Assembly: GCA_902774115.1 (NCBI GenBank)
Contig: CACYHH010000004.1
Span: 248,001-312,000 of the forward strand
From: an uncultured Spirochaetales bacterium
GTDB taxonomy: Bacteria > UBP6 > UBA1177
Direction of reading: 5' to 3'
DNA: 64,000 nucleotides
Part shown: positions 46,600-55,274 of the stretch, in pieces
How the letters are laid out: the number at the start of each line of letters is the position of its first letter
Numbering within the stretch: the stretch's first letter is position 1
Made by a program: the position numbers and the translations under genes
The notes under the pieces: generated by a model
The model's input: only the letters and a program-made list of their open reading frames with translations
What the model was told of the DNA's origin: nothing
Database searches by the model: none

Positions 46600-49479
46600 C
46601 TATGCTTCCGGTTGCAAAACAGAGCGGGAATATTCGCAGAGATACTTGTCCGTATCGTTCAAAAGATAGTGCGCGTCTGTTTTGGATATTACTATTTTGA
46701 TGTAATTCATCGCATAAAGTGCCGCTTCGCGGACTATAGGACTCGGATCATAAAGAAACATCTGGATCCTGCCGTAAATTCCGTTGATGTGTTCATGGGC
46801 AACCGCGTAAAGCGCTACCGAACGGACCCACTCTGAATCGTCGGAAAGCAGCGTTTCGATAATATCGTTGATTTTAAGCCTTTTTACGCTGAAGAACTGA
46901 TAACCCAGATTAAGTTTTTCCTCCTCGGTTTTGCTCTCGATCAGAGGAACGATTATCGGCCGGATATCCTTGTCTACAATGTTGTCGATAATTTCCAGAG
47001 CGTTGGCGCGCTGCGACGGCAGGACGAATTTTCTGGTTATATTGAAGTAGATGTTGTCAAAGAGCGTATTGCCGTACATCAGAGAAAGTATTGAGAAAAT
47101 TCGCTGATAGCAGTTGTCGAGCTTTGTTGACATGACATCAAGGAGACAGTCTGTCTTCAAATTCTTGCGAATCTGAACTGAGAAGTAAAGTGTCTGGAAA
47201 TATTGATAAATTTCTCTAAGAAGCAGAACTTTGAGCGCCTCTTTGTCGAGATTGACCTTTTCGAGTTTGGCAACAAGTTTCTTCATGCTGTTGAGAGCGA
47301 TATTCCGCATTTCATCACTTTCGATATCAATAGACGATGCGAGCAGCATGAAGGATTCGGGCGTATATATATCGCCGAGCATTTTTGCAACTTCGCTTTT
47401 AAGACGGTAGCTTTCAAGTTTGTTCGAAAGAATGTCGGCAGCTGGTTCCAGAATCTTTTCTCCGAACTTCGAAAGCACTTTTGCGACATCGAAACTGACT
47501 TCGCGGTCAAAAAGCATATAGAAAAGTTTGGGAATAAAGACATTGGAATTTATTTTAAAAGCAGCATTTACCGCGGCACGTCTGACAGTCGGGCTGGAAT
47601 CGTTCAAAAGAGCGAAAAGCTGCTGATCCATGTTCTTCTGTCCGAGTTCACCGAGAATATATGCCGCGGCAGCGCGGTCTGTCGCGTTTTCCGATTCAAT
47701 GAACGCTTTGAGATACGAGCCTGCGGTCATTGCACCTACGACTCCGGCATATTTGATAAGCGCGATAACGGCAGCCTCCCTTATCGAAATCTTTTCGCTT
47801 TCAAGGAAGGGAGCGATAAACTTAACCGATTTGTCCATCTGGATATAGCCGTAAGTCAGGATCGCCTCACGGACAACGTCTTCATCAGGTTCTTTAAATA
47901 ATTTCAATATGTTATAAGTGTTATACCTGCTTTCCATACGACGCATGAGTGAAAGGATTTTGACCTTGATTTTCGGCGTCGCCTTTGAAAGAAGCGAAAC
48001 GAAATCGCGCCCAAGAGCCGAATTGCCGGAACTTTCGACCATGTCGATCGCCATCGAAAGATCTTCGTCGTCACCGCTTTCTATCGCCTTCTGAACTATG
48101 CTCTGAAGGACGTTGGACTGCATCGTGAGCTGGTTCGTTCCGAAACGTTTTTTCTTGATGTTGTCAATAAGGACAGAAAGATAACGGCTTCTGATCCCGA
48201 CTATCGTAAGAAGCCACGAAATACCGATGACGGTGACAATCCACGAAATAAGTTTGACGTCCGAAGGAACGATCCCTGCCTTCCCGAGATAGCTGACGGC
48301 AAGAAGGATAAAGCCCGAAACGCCGATGAAAATCGGTTTGACCATACCGTCGATTATCGCTTTCGTTCTGCTTTTTACCTTCGGATCAAGCGGAATATAC
48401 AAAAGCTGGATAGCAGCGTCGTTTATCGTGTAGCGGAAGGCACTGTCGCCCGATTTCGCCATCGTTATAGCGACAAGAGGCGCCGCAAAACCGAATATCA
48501 TGAGTTCAGGCGGAACCGCGATAAAGAAAATCGAACTCAAAGTAAGTATCGCCGGAAGAATTCCGAGACTCATGAAAATGCTGAACTTAAGCAGCCGTGA
48601 AGTTGCAACAAGCTGGAAGAAAAGCGAGAAAACACCGCCGAAAACGGAGTATACGAAACCGAAGTAAGCGGCAAGTTTCTGAGGATCGGTGATTTTGTCG
48701 GAAGCGACGACCTTGAACTGATAGTCGACGAGCGTTACAACGACATAAATCAATGCAATCATTATCGCGATGTATTTGACATACGGCGTTTTCGTGATGC
48801 TTACCTGGGAAGCCGCGGCTGCCGCAGCCTGTTTCGGAGTGAGGGTTTTCGAAACGACACCTCTCTGAAGGCGGCTCTGATACTTTTTTCCCATGAAACG
48901 GACTATCAGAATGCAGCACAACATGCACAGAGCGTTTATGAAGAGGAGATACTGGACTTTTCCGAGCAGAGCGGCAAGTTTTCCGACCGAGCCGCCGACA
49001 GCCATACTCGCGATGATTCCGCCGCACCCGACAAAACCGAGGACACGCTTTGCCTCGCGGGAATCAAGAAGTTCGTTCGTAAACGACCAGAACTGGAACA
49101 TCATGAACGCGCCTAAAAGCTCGATAAAAATGTAAAGCGCCGAAAAAGCGGCGGAAATTTCATTGTTGACAAGCCCCACAAATATCAGGACGAACACTAT
49201 GCCGATCGTGAAAGTCACCGTTATGAGCTTGTCCAGCCGGTAGTACGAACTTCTTTTGGTGTAAAGGAACGTCGCCGTCGAAACAAGGATCGCGACGCCG
49301 ATATACATGAACGAAAGCATCAGCCTGTCGCCTTTGTACTTGTTCAGGAAAAGTGTATCCCTGACGATTCTTCCCATGACCATTATCGAAGTCGCCAGAA
49401 AGTTGTATGCAAAAAGCAGAAGTGCCCGGTTTCTTTCATCCGGATTGTTCATGCTGAAAGCTGCCAAAAGCCTTTTCAT
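46600..49479 (-). CDS. ATP/ADP-carrier-like membrane protein with HEAT repeats
   Basis: 959 residues. The first 440 form about twelve membrane spans of the NTT/TLC-type carrier superfamily (AYNFLATSIMVMGRIVRDTLFL, FWSFTNELLDSREAKRVLGFVGCGGI). The rest is soluble and built of HEAT-like helical repeats (FLESEKISIREAAVIALIKYAG, LLNDSSPTVRRAAVNAAFKI). Family members exchange ATP for ADP in intracellular parasites, but free-living versions with HEAT repeats have unknown substrates. ATG at 49479 is preceded by GAGGGATAAT. It starts one base after trmL. Confidence 0.85.
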   Translation of the reverse strand: MKRLLAAFSMNNPDERNRALLLFAYNFLATSIMVMGRIVRDTLFLNKYKGDRLMLSFMYIGVAILVSTATFLYTKRSSYYRLDKLITVTFTIGIVFVLIFVGLVNNEISAAFSALYIFIELLGAFMMFQFWSFTNELLDSREAKRVLGFVGCGGIIASMAVGGSVGKLAALLGKVQYLLFINALCMLCCILIVRFMGKKYQSRLQRGVVSKTLTPKQAAAAAASQVSITKTPYVKYIAIMIALIYVVVTLVDYQFKVVASDKITDPQKLAAYFGFVYSVFGGVFSLFFQLVATSRLLKFSIFMSLGILPAILTLSSIFFIAVPPELMIFGFAAPLVAITMAKSGDSAFRYTINDAAIQLLYIPLDPKVKSRTKAIIDGMVKPIFIGVSGFILLAVSYLGKAGIVPSDVKLISWIVTVIGISWLLTIVGIRSRYLSVLIDNIKKKRFGTNQLTMQSNVLQSIVQKAIESGDDEDLSMAIDMVESSGNSALGRDFVSLLSKATPKIKVKILSLMRRMESRYNTYNILKLFKEPDEDVVREAILTYGYIQMDKSVKFIAPFLESEKISIREAAVIALIKYAGVVGAMTAGSYLKAFIESENATDRAAAAYILGELGQKNMDQQLFALLNDSSPTVRRAAVNAAFKINSNVFIPKLFYMLFDREVSFDVAKVLSKFGEKILEPAADILSNKLESYRLKSEVAKMLGDIYTPESFMLLASSIDIESDEMRNIALNSMKKLVAKLEKVNLDKEALKVLLLREIYQYFQTLYFSVQIRKNLKTDCLLDVMSTKLDNCYQRIFSILSLMYGNTLFDNIYFNITRKFVLPSQRANALEIIDNIVDKDIRPIIVPLIESKTEEEKLNLGYQFFSVKRLKINDIIETLLSDDSEWVRSVALYAVAHEHINGIYGRIQMFLYDPSPIVREAALYAMNYIKIVISKTDAHYLLNDTDKYLCEYSRSVLQPEA

Positions 49480-49480
49480 A

Positions 49481-49942
49481 TTATCCCTCAAAAAAATCTG
49501 TCTGTTTCATCGCTTCAAAAATTACAGCCGTAGCCGCACTTGCAAGGTTGAGACTGCGCACCCTGCCGTCAAGCATAGGAAGAAAGCGCGTCTGATCCTC
49601 GTATTTTCCTAAAATTTCTTCTCCTAGTCCTGCCGATTCGCACCCGAAAATCAGGAAATCGCCGTTTTTGTAGCTGACTTTGTCGTATCTGACTTTTCCT
49701 TTCTGCGAAAAGAAGTGCATTTTCAAAGTGTCGTTTGCCGCAAAAAATTCGTCGGCAGAGTCCCACTCGGTTATTTCGACAAATTTCCAGTAATCGACAC
49801 CTGCCCGTTTGACCGCAGCGGTATCGAGCTTGAAGCCGTACGGTCTGACAAGGTGCAGCCTGCATTTCTGCGAAAGCACGGTACGCGCGATATTGCCTGT
49901 ATTCTGCGGAATTTCCGGATTTATGAGCACAATTTCGAACAT
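49481..49942 (-). CDS. trmL: tRNA (cytidine/uridine-34 2'-O)-methyltransferase TrmL
   Basis: 153-residue SPOUT methyltransferase: motif 1 LINPEIPQNTGNIARTV, motif 2 FGCESAGLGEEIL, and motif 3 RSLNLASAATAVIFEAMKQ forming the SAM knot. It methylates the wobble base of leucine tRNAs. The ATG at 49942 (MFEIVLINPE) fits the family start; the longer upstream frame does not. It lies 48 bases after the suhB-like gene. Confidence 0.94.
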   Translation of the reverse strand: MFEIVLINPEIPQNTGNIARTVLSQKCRLHLVRPYGFKLDTAAVKRAGVDYWKFVEITEWDSADEFFAANDTLKMHFFSQKGKVRYDKVSYKNGDFLIFGCESAGLGEEILGKYEDQTRFLPMLDGRVRSLNLASAATAVIFEAMKQTDFFEG

Positions 49943-49990
49943 GAATCCAAACTCAAAAATCAAAAACGCTATATTATAGTGTTTTTCTTA

Positions 49991-50791
49991 TTAAAAACAA
50001 TTTTTGGAAAGGGAATTTCTGATCTCGTTTTTGACAAAATCATACATTTTCGGGTTTGAAGCGATTATCGTTTTTCCAAGAATGTAATTTTCTCCGCCGG
50101 AAAAATCGGTTACGATTCCGCCGGACTCTTTCACGATCAGCGATCCCGCCGCGACATCCCACGGAGAAAGCCCTGCTTCGTAAAAAAACGCGAACTTTCC
50201 GCATGCCGTATAGACCAGATCGGTAACTGCCGAGCCTAAACGCCTCATCGCACGGGTTTTCTGAACCATACTGCAGAAAACAGGCAGAGTTCCGGTGCCG
50301 CCGTGCTGCGTTATGTCGGCAAAACCTGTGGCTCCGACACAATTTATCGCAGCATCTTCGCCGTTGACACTTATTTTTTCACCGTTCAGCCATGAACCTA
50401 ACCCTTTTCCGGCTGAAAACATTTCATCAGTCACAGGAAGAAAACAGACCGCAAGATCGACTTCCGTGCCGTCATAGTGCGCGATTGAAATCGCAAAAGG
50501 GGCGATTCCCGCGATAAAATTGGTCGTTCCGTCAATCGGATCGACTATCCAGCACGGCTTTGCAAGTCCGGTTTCCGGATTAAACTCTTCGCTTAAAAAA
50601 TCAATATTATCAACAGTTTTCAGTTTTTCGAGCAGCATTTTTTCGACAGTGATGTCGGCCTCGGTCACAAGATCGCACTTCGATTTGAAAGACTTTTTAA
50701 GTTCAGGTGAACAAAAAAACTTCAGAGCGGTATTTCCTGCCGATTTTGCGATTTCTACGACTTGTGAAAGCCTGTCAGAGCGAGTGTTCAC
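49991..50791 (-). CDS. suhB: Inositol monophosphatase-family phosphatase
   Basis: 266 residues. Metal-binding blocks: VTEADITVEKML, SEEFNPETG, WIVDPIDGTTNFIAG, and LSPWDVAAGSLIVKESGG. Members act on inositol phosphate, fructose-1,6-bisphosphate or related sugars, and SuhB also assists rRNA transcription; which applies here cannot be told. It begins with GTG at 50791, overlapping the DUF1844 gene stop by 17 bases. Confidence 0.92.
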   Translation of the reverse strand: MNTRSDRLSQVVEIAKSAGNTALKFFCSPELKKSFKSKCDLVTEADITVEKMLLEKLKTVDNIDFLSEEFNPETGLAKPCWIVDPIDGTTNFIAGIAPFAISIAHYDGTEVDLAVCFLPVTDEMFSAGKGLGSWLNGEKISVNGEDAAINCVGATGFADITQHGGTGTLPVFCSMVQKTRAMRRLGSAVTDLVYTACGKFAFFYEAGLSPWDVAAGSLIVKESGGIVTDFSGGENYILGKTIIASNPKMYDFVKNEIRNSLSKNCF

Positions 50792-51053
50792 GCAGCTTTT
50801 CCATTGAATTGAGTATAACGCCGTGAAGATAGGAATCTTCTTCGTCAGTCAGATTTCCTTTGGTTTTTTCTTCAAGCATTTTGAGAAGTCCGATGTTGAA
50901 TTTCGCGATTTCGAGATTTTCGCTCACCTCGCCCGCGCCTTTGACCTTGATTTCGCCCAGATTCAGCAGAATTGCCGAATAGACTGACGAAACAAGACTT
51001 TCAAACGACGGACTGACTATCGACGAAAGTTCAGCTTTGCTTTCGTTATCCAT
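50775..51053 (-). CDS. DUF1844 protein
   Basis: 92 residues with the DUF1844 pattern: SFESLVSSVYSAILLNLGEI, then NLEIAKFNIGLLKMLEEKTKGNLTDEED. Small helical protein, function unknown, common in deltaproteobacteria and related groups. It starts eight bases after the 64-residue gene and overlaps suhB. Confidence 0.85.
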   Translation of the reverse strand: MDNESKAELSSIVSPSFESLVSSVYSAILLNLGEIKVKGAGEVSENLEIAKFNIGLLKMLEEKTKGNLTDEEDSYLHGVILNSMEKLREHSL

Positions 51054-51061
51054 ACAGACCT

Positions 51062-51256
51062 CTAATAATTTCTTTTGATATTGGCTTCTTTGATGAGTGC
51101 AGCTTCGTTGACTGTGTCATAATCGGTGCACTCTTCAAGGCTGTCGAGATATTTTTTGTATTCTTCTTCTGTGATTTCGCCGCTTTTGAGTTTTCTTTCG
51201 ATCGTTCTCGTATCGATCTCAGGAATAACGATATTTTCTTTATTTTCCTTAGCCAT
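51062..51256 (-). CDS. Small hypothetical protein
   Basis: 64 residues, charged, with ERKLKSGEITEEEYKKYLDSLEE, a short helical SHOCT-like pattern. AACGGAGGAAACA precedes the ATG at 51256, eleven bases after the PEGA gene, so it is likely translated. No function assigned. Confidence 0.75.
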   Translation of the reverse strand: MAKENKENIVIPEIDTRTIERKLKSGEITEEEYKKYLDSLEECTDYDTVNEAALIKEANIKRNY

Positions 51257-51267
51257 TGTTTCCTCCG

Positions 51268-52815
51268 TTACTGAAAATTGATATCCAAACTTGCACCGCT
51301 GCTGCTGCCGCCCGTGCATTTTCCTAATCCGCAAACTACTCCGGCCGCTACGCCGCCAGCAACAACAACGCCGACAACAGTCCACAGCCACCACTCTTTG
51401 TAAACAGGTTTCTTTTCCTTATCATCCTTCTGGGTTTCAGCAGGTTTGTCGGAAAGTCCGAGAAGATCAGCCTCTTCCATGAGGAGATCGGATATCGGCT
51501 TATATTCGTAAGGATCTTCTACAAGCGCCTTATTGAACTGATTGAGAGATACAGATTTGGCTGCCGCGCCTTTTTCGGGAAGATCGAAAACCGCTTCCGA
51601 TTTTTTGAATTCTTTCTTGTCGCAGTCGATCATGTAAGCCTGATATTTGAGTCTTTCGTCAGCACCGAGCGACGCCTTGACTACAAAAACATTGCTGAGA
51701 TTGTTGTCCTCTGCCAGATCGGTTGCTTTGCGGATCATCGCGAGGCTGCCGAATCCGGACTTCATCTCTTCTTCAAGCTCTGCCACAGCCGAAGCGGAGG
51801 AATTTTTCGTCAGCGTTTCATTGATGGTAGCGGTTTTTCCGCCGCGCACGGAAACAGAACCGCCGGCAGCACGGAAACCGTTTTTGTGTATGCGGTAGTA
51901 GTGCTTTCCTTCACTGACGCCGCGAAGAGTGGCAGGTGTCATTCCCGCAATTCTGCCGTCAATGAAAACAAGCGCGCCGTCAGTATTGCTCTGAACTTTG
52001 ACAGAACCTTTTCCGGCACTTTTACGATCGCGTTTCACTCCGTCGAAAGCCGACACGACTTCTTCCGAAAACGAATCACCCGGCTGACCGTCGGGATTGA
52101 TTGAAAGATAGAGTGAAAAATAGGATGCAGCCTGTTCTTCCTCGTCAATGAGTTCGTAGCTTGCGCCGAGATAGAAGATAATCTCGCTCATCAAGGTCAT
52201 GTCACTGACATTCTCGATGTTGTCTTCAAAGTATTTGAGAGCCGATTTGAACTTTTCCGCAGCCTCTTCGATACCGAGATCGTTATAAAGCGCTTTTCCT
52301 TCTTCAAAATTCTTTTTAGCGTTTTTCAGCCACGAAGATGAGGACGATGAAACAGCCGCTTCTGTTCCGACATAGTCGTAATCCTTGGATGCGGCAAGGT
52401 ATGAAGCCGTTTCTGCGACGACATGAGATGCGGCTTTTACCGTATGCGAATCTTCGAATACGTAAAACGCCATGATTTTTTTGCCGGAAGCAGCATACTC
52501 TTCATCGTCGGCATCTTTTGCCGATTTTTTCGGAGCCGGAGACTCTTCCTCGTCTTCGGAATCTTCAGAACCCTCGGAATCCTCAGAATCTTCGGAACTC
52601 TCTTCCTCGTCAAGTTCCTCGTCTTCCGATTTTTTGTCTTTTTTAGAGGCAGACTCCTCTTCTTCAGACTCTTCCTCGTCCTCTTCAAGTCCGAGATCAA
52701 GCTCGTCGAGTTCGAAACCGTCATCCGCACGAAGCTCTGCAAGCGATACGCCGGCAGGTGTCAGCGAAAGGAACGTAAAGGAGACAAGAATCAAATAAAT
52801 TACTGTAAATCTCAT
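51268..52815 (-). CDS. PEGA-domain envelope protein with acidic-serine tract
   Basis: 515 residues. A signal peptide (about 1-25) is followed by a long Glu/Asp/Ser tract (about 35-100), a TPR-like helical region (LKNAKKNFEEGKALYNDLGIEEAAEKFKSA and following), a PEGA domain (GSVKVQSNTDGALVFIDGRIAG, near 270-340), and near the C-terminus a membrane span (WWLWTVVGVVVAGGVAAGVVCG) with a short Gly/Ser tail. This plan is frequent in Myxococcota-like genomes, where such proteins sit in the envelope. The function is unknown. It is first in a leftward run of nine genes. Confidence 0.85.
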   Translation of the reverse strand: MRFTVIYLILVSFTFLSLTPAGVSLAELRADDGFELDELDLGLEEDEEESEEEESASKKDKKSEDEELDEEESSEDSEDSEGSEDSEDEEESPAPKKSAKDADDEEYAASGKKIMAFYVFEDSHTVKAASHVVAETASYLAASKDYDYVGTEAAVSSSSSSWLKNAKKNFEEGKALYNDLGIEEAAEKFKSALKYFEDNIENVSDMTLMSEIIFYLGASYELIDEEEQAASYFSLYLSINPDGQPGDSFSEEVVSAFDGVKRDRKSAGKGSVKVQSNTDGALVFIDGRIAGMTPATLRGVSEGKHYYRIHKNGFRAAGGSVSVRGGKTATINETLTKNSSASAVAELEEEMKSGFGSLAMIRKATDLAEDNNLSNVFVVKASLGADERLKYQAYMIDCDKKEFKKSEAVFDLPEKGAAAKSVSLNQFNKALVEDPYEYKPISDLLMEEADLLGLSDKPAETQKDDKEKKPVYKEWWLWTVVGVVVAGGVAAGVVCGLGKCTGGSSSGASLDINFQ

Positions 52816-52886
52816 TTTTTATTCCTCAAAACATCAAAAAAACCAATTGTCTATACTTAAAAATTTTAAAGAGTCAATACAGCGCA

Positions 52887-52914
52887 TGGATTTTCCCGAA
52901 AAATCGGGTATGAT
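52887..52914 (+). promoter_or_regulatory. Promoter with an inverted repeat, GlcD-type oxidase gene
   Basis: TGGATT (52887-52892), 16-bp spacer, TATGAT (52909-52914). CCCGA at 52895-52899 and TCGGG at 52904-52908 form an inverted repeat that fills the spacer and could be a repressor or activator site. The promoter of rsmE at 54498-54525 has nearly the same -35 region but no inverted repeat. Confidence 0.55.
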
Positions 52915-52943
52915 CGCCCGTTTTTGTTTTGGAAGGTGAAAAA

Positions 52944-54485
52944 ATGAATAAAATCGGATTTATTGAACGCAGACAGATCACGGAAGACGACAGGTTTCTG
53001 CGCGATGAAAGCAAGATGGGCGGCGGATATGCCGACGAAGTGTTTTTTCCCGAAAATGAAGAGGAAATTTCAGCAGTTTTAAAATACTGTGCCGAAAAAA
53101 AGCTCAAAGCGACCGTTGCGGGCGGAGGAACAGGAATAACAGGGGCTGCGGTTCCTTTCGGCGGCATCGTGATTTCAATGGAAAAATTCAATAAAATCAT
53201 CGGATTAGGTTTCGAAAACGACAGGTTTTTTCTGAAAGTTCAGGCTGCCGTGACGCTTTCGAAAATCGCCGAAACCCTGCGGGCAAAAGATATATCGGCT
53301 CTTGAAGATCTCACCGAAAATGCCAGGAAGTCACTCGAAGATTCGCCTGATTTGTGGCTTTACCCCGTTGATCCGACAGAAATGAGCGCGCAGATAGGCG
53401 GTACCGCGGCTACAAATGCGAGCGGAGCGGCGACTTACAGATTCGGTCCCACGAGGAACTGGATAAAATCGCTGACAGTCGTTCTTCCCGACGGTTCGGT
53501 GCAGAAAATAGAACGCGGAAAGTGTTTTGCGGACGCTTCGGGAGAATTCGATTTCGCAGGGAAAAAATTCAGAATTCCCGGTTACACGATGCCGGAATGC
53601 AAAAACGCCTCCGGCCTTTATTCGAAAAAAGGCATGGATATTATTGATCTTTTTATCGGATCAGAAGGAATTTTGGGTATCATCACAACTCTGGAAATAT
53701 ACCTTGAAAAACAAAAACCGGCTCTCAGCGTAGTACAGTTTTTCAGATCGGCCGATGAATCGCTCGATTTCGTGAAAAAACTGAAAAAAAGTGCCTTGAA
53801 ACCGGATTTTATCGAATTTATCGGAACATCCGGGCTCGAACTCATCAGAAACAGAATGAACTCCGGCTGTGTCAGCCTCGACATTCCGAAACTTGACGCA
53901 GATTTTGCCGCAGCCGTCTTTTTCGACATAGCCTTCGACAGAAGCGCTATTCCTGAAATCGCAGAAAAAACGGCGGAACTCACACACGGAAACGAAAATT
54001 CGTGGTGCGCATGGGAAAACTGTGAAATCGAGCGGATCAAGGCTTTCCGCCACGCCGTTCCGGAAAGCGTCAACGCAACAATCGCCGAAATCAAAAAGAA
54101 TTATCCGAAAATCCACAAACTCGGAACCGATTTCGCGGTGAGTGACGAAAATTTCGACGAACTCGTAGCGTTCTACAGAAAAACCCTTGAAAGCTGCGGC
54201 ATAAAACACGCCGTTTTCGGTCACATCGGAAACAACCATCTTCACATAAACATGCTGCCTTCAAACTACGAAGAACTTGAAAAAGCCAAGGAAATCTATG
54301 TGCTTATCGCAAAAAAAGTAATCAGTCTCGGAGGCACCGTTTCAGCAGAGCACGGAATCGGAAAAATCAAACACAAATACCTTGAAACAATGTTCGGAGA
54401 ACACGGTATAAACGAAATGAAACGCATCAAAAAAACGTTCGATCCCGACCTTATCCTGAACATCGGGAACATGTTTGAAATTTAG
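52944..54485 (+). CDS. FAD-binding oxidoreductase, glycolate oxidase/D-lactate dehydrogenase type
   Basis: 513 residues. The PCMH FAD-binding domain has TVAGGGTGITGAAVPFGGIVIS and IGGTAATNASGAATYRFG; the C-terminal FAD-oxidase domain has HIGNNHLHINMLP and AEHGIGKIKHKYLE. It oxidises a 2-hydroxy acid such as D-lactate or glycolate; the electron partner is not encoded nearby. GGAAGGTGAAAAA precedes the ATG at 52944, and the upstream in-frame codon at 52929 is less likely. Confidence 0.9.
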   Translation: MNKIGFIERRQITEDDRFLRDESKMGGGYADEVFFPENEEEISAVLKYCAEKKLKATVAGGGTGITGAAVPFGGIVISMEKFNKIIGLGFENDRFFLKVQAAVTLSKIAETLRAKDISALEDLTENARKSLEDSPDLWLYPVDPTEMSAQIGGTAATNASGAATYRFGPTRNWIKSLTVVLPDGSVQKIERGKCFADASGEFDFAGKKFRIPGYTMPECKNASGLYSKKGMDIIDLFIGSEGILGIITTLEIYLEKQKPALSVVQFFRSADESLDFVKKLKKSALKPDFIEFIGTSGLELIRNRMNSGCVSLDIPKLDADFAAAVFFDIAFDRSAIPEIAEKTAELTHGNENSWCAWENCEIERIKAFRHAVPESVNATIAEIKKNYPKIHKLGTDFAVSDENFDELVAFYRKTLESCGIKHAVFGHIGNNHLHINMLPSNYEELEKAKEIYVLIAKKVISLGGTVSAEHGIGKIKHKYLETMFGEHGINEMKRIKKTFDPDLILNIGNMFEI

Positions 54486-54497
54486 CAGACATCCGCG

Positions 54498-54525
54498 TGG
54501 ATTTTCCAAAAAAATTGTGTATAGT
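54498..54525 (+). promoter_or_regulatory. Promoter of rsmE-dxs
   Basis: TGGATT (54498-54503), 16-bp spacer, TATAGT (54520-54525), then a TTCCATGTTTTTG start region. The region from -40 to the spacer start closely matches the promoter at 52887. Confidence 0.6.
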
Positions 54526-54565
54526 TCCATGTTTTTGATTTTTGTAAACGGAAAAGTTTGTTGAA

Positions 54566-55273
54566 ATGATCCATTTAGTCAGAGAAAAACTTAATATTGC
54601 AGACGATCTGATCGTTCCGGATACAGAAGATCTGCATTATTTAGTCAAAGTGCGGAGGATCCGCAGCGGAGAAAAAATCTCTTTTGCATCCGCAGGAGAC
54701 GTTTTCGAAACCGAATGCCTTATTTCAGGCAAAGATGTCACATTTAAAATAACCAATAAATACAGCGATTTGCAGAACAAGCCGAAACTTTTTGCAGCTC
54801 TTGCGTCAGCCGATATTTCGGCTCTTGAAGAGTGCCTGCGCAACGGAGTCGAAGCGGGTGCGGACGCCTTTTTTATTTTCAGAAGCGACTATTCGAACAC
54901 CGACATGAAACTTATTGAAAAAAAGATGCCGCGCCTTAAAACCATAATCGCTTCGGCGGCATCGCAGTCGCGCCGTACATTTCTGCCTGAAATAACTCTG
55001 AAAACAATGGAAGAGCTTGCCGGAACAGATTGCGAGCACATTTTGCTTCATCCGTATTCACCTGAGAATTTAAGCAGTTATGACTGTGAAAGTAAAAAAG
55101 ACAAAATGCTCTGGATCGGTGCCGAAGGGGGATTTTCCGAAAAAGAGACAACTTTTTTTGAAGGGAAGAATTTCAGGATGTTTTCCCTCAAAACTCCGAT
55201 ACTACGAATGGAAAACGCCGTCACGGCAACGATCGCTTTCGTCAGAAACCTGATAAATATGCGTGGAGAATAA
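54566..55273 (+). CDS. rsmE: 16S rRNA (uracil-1498-N3)-methyltransferase
   Basis: 235-residue SPOUT enzyme. An N-terminal PUA-like domain (HYLVKVRRIRSGEKI-type; here LHYLVKVRRIRSGEKI) precedes the knot with IIASAASQSRRTFLPEI, WIGAEGGFSEKE and LKTPILRMENAVTATI. It methylates U1498 of 16S rRNA. Its stop is one base before the dxs ATG and lies inside the dxs ribosome site. Confidence 0.94.
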   Translation: MIHLVREKLNIADDLIVPDTEDLHYLVKVRRIRSGEKISFASAGDVFETECLISGKDVTFKITNKYSDLQNKPKLFAALASADISALEECLRNGVEAGADAFFIFRSDYSNTDMKLIEKKMPRLKTIIASAASQSRRTFLPEITLKTMEELAGTDCEHILLHPYSPENLSSYDCESKKDKMLWIGAEGGFSEKETTFFEGKNFRMFSLKTPILRMENAVTATIAFVRNLINMRGE

Positions 55274-55274
55274 A

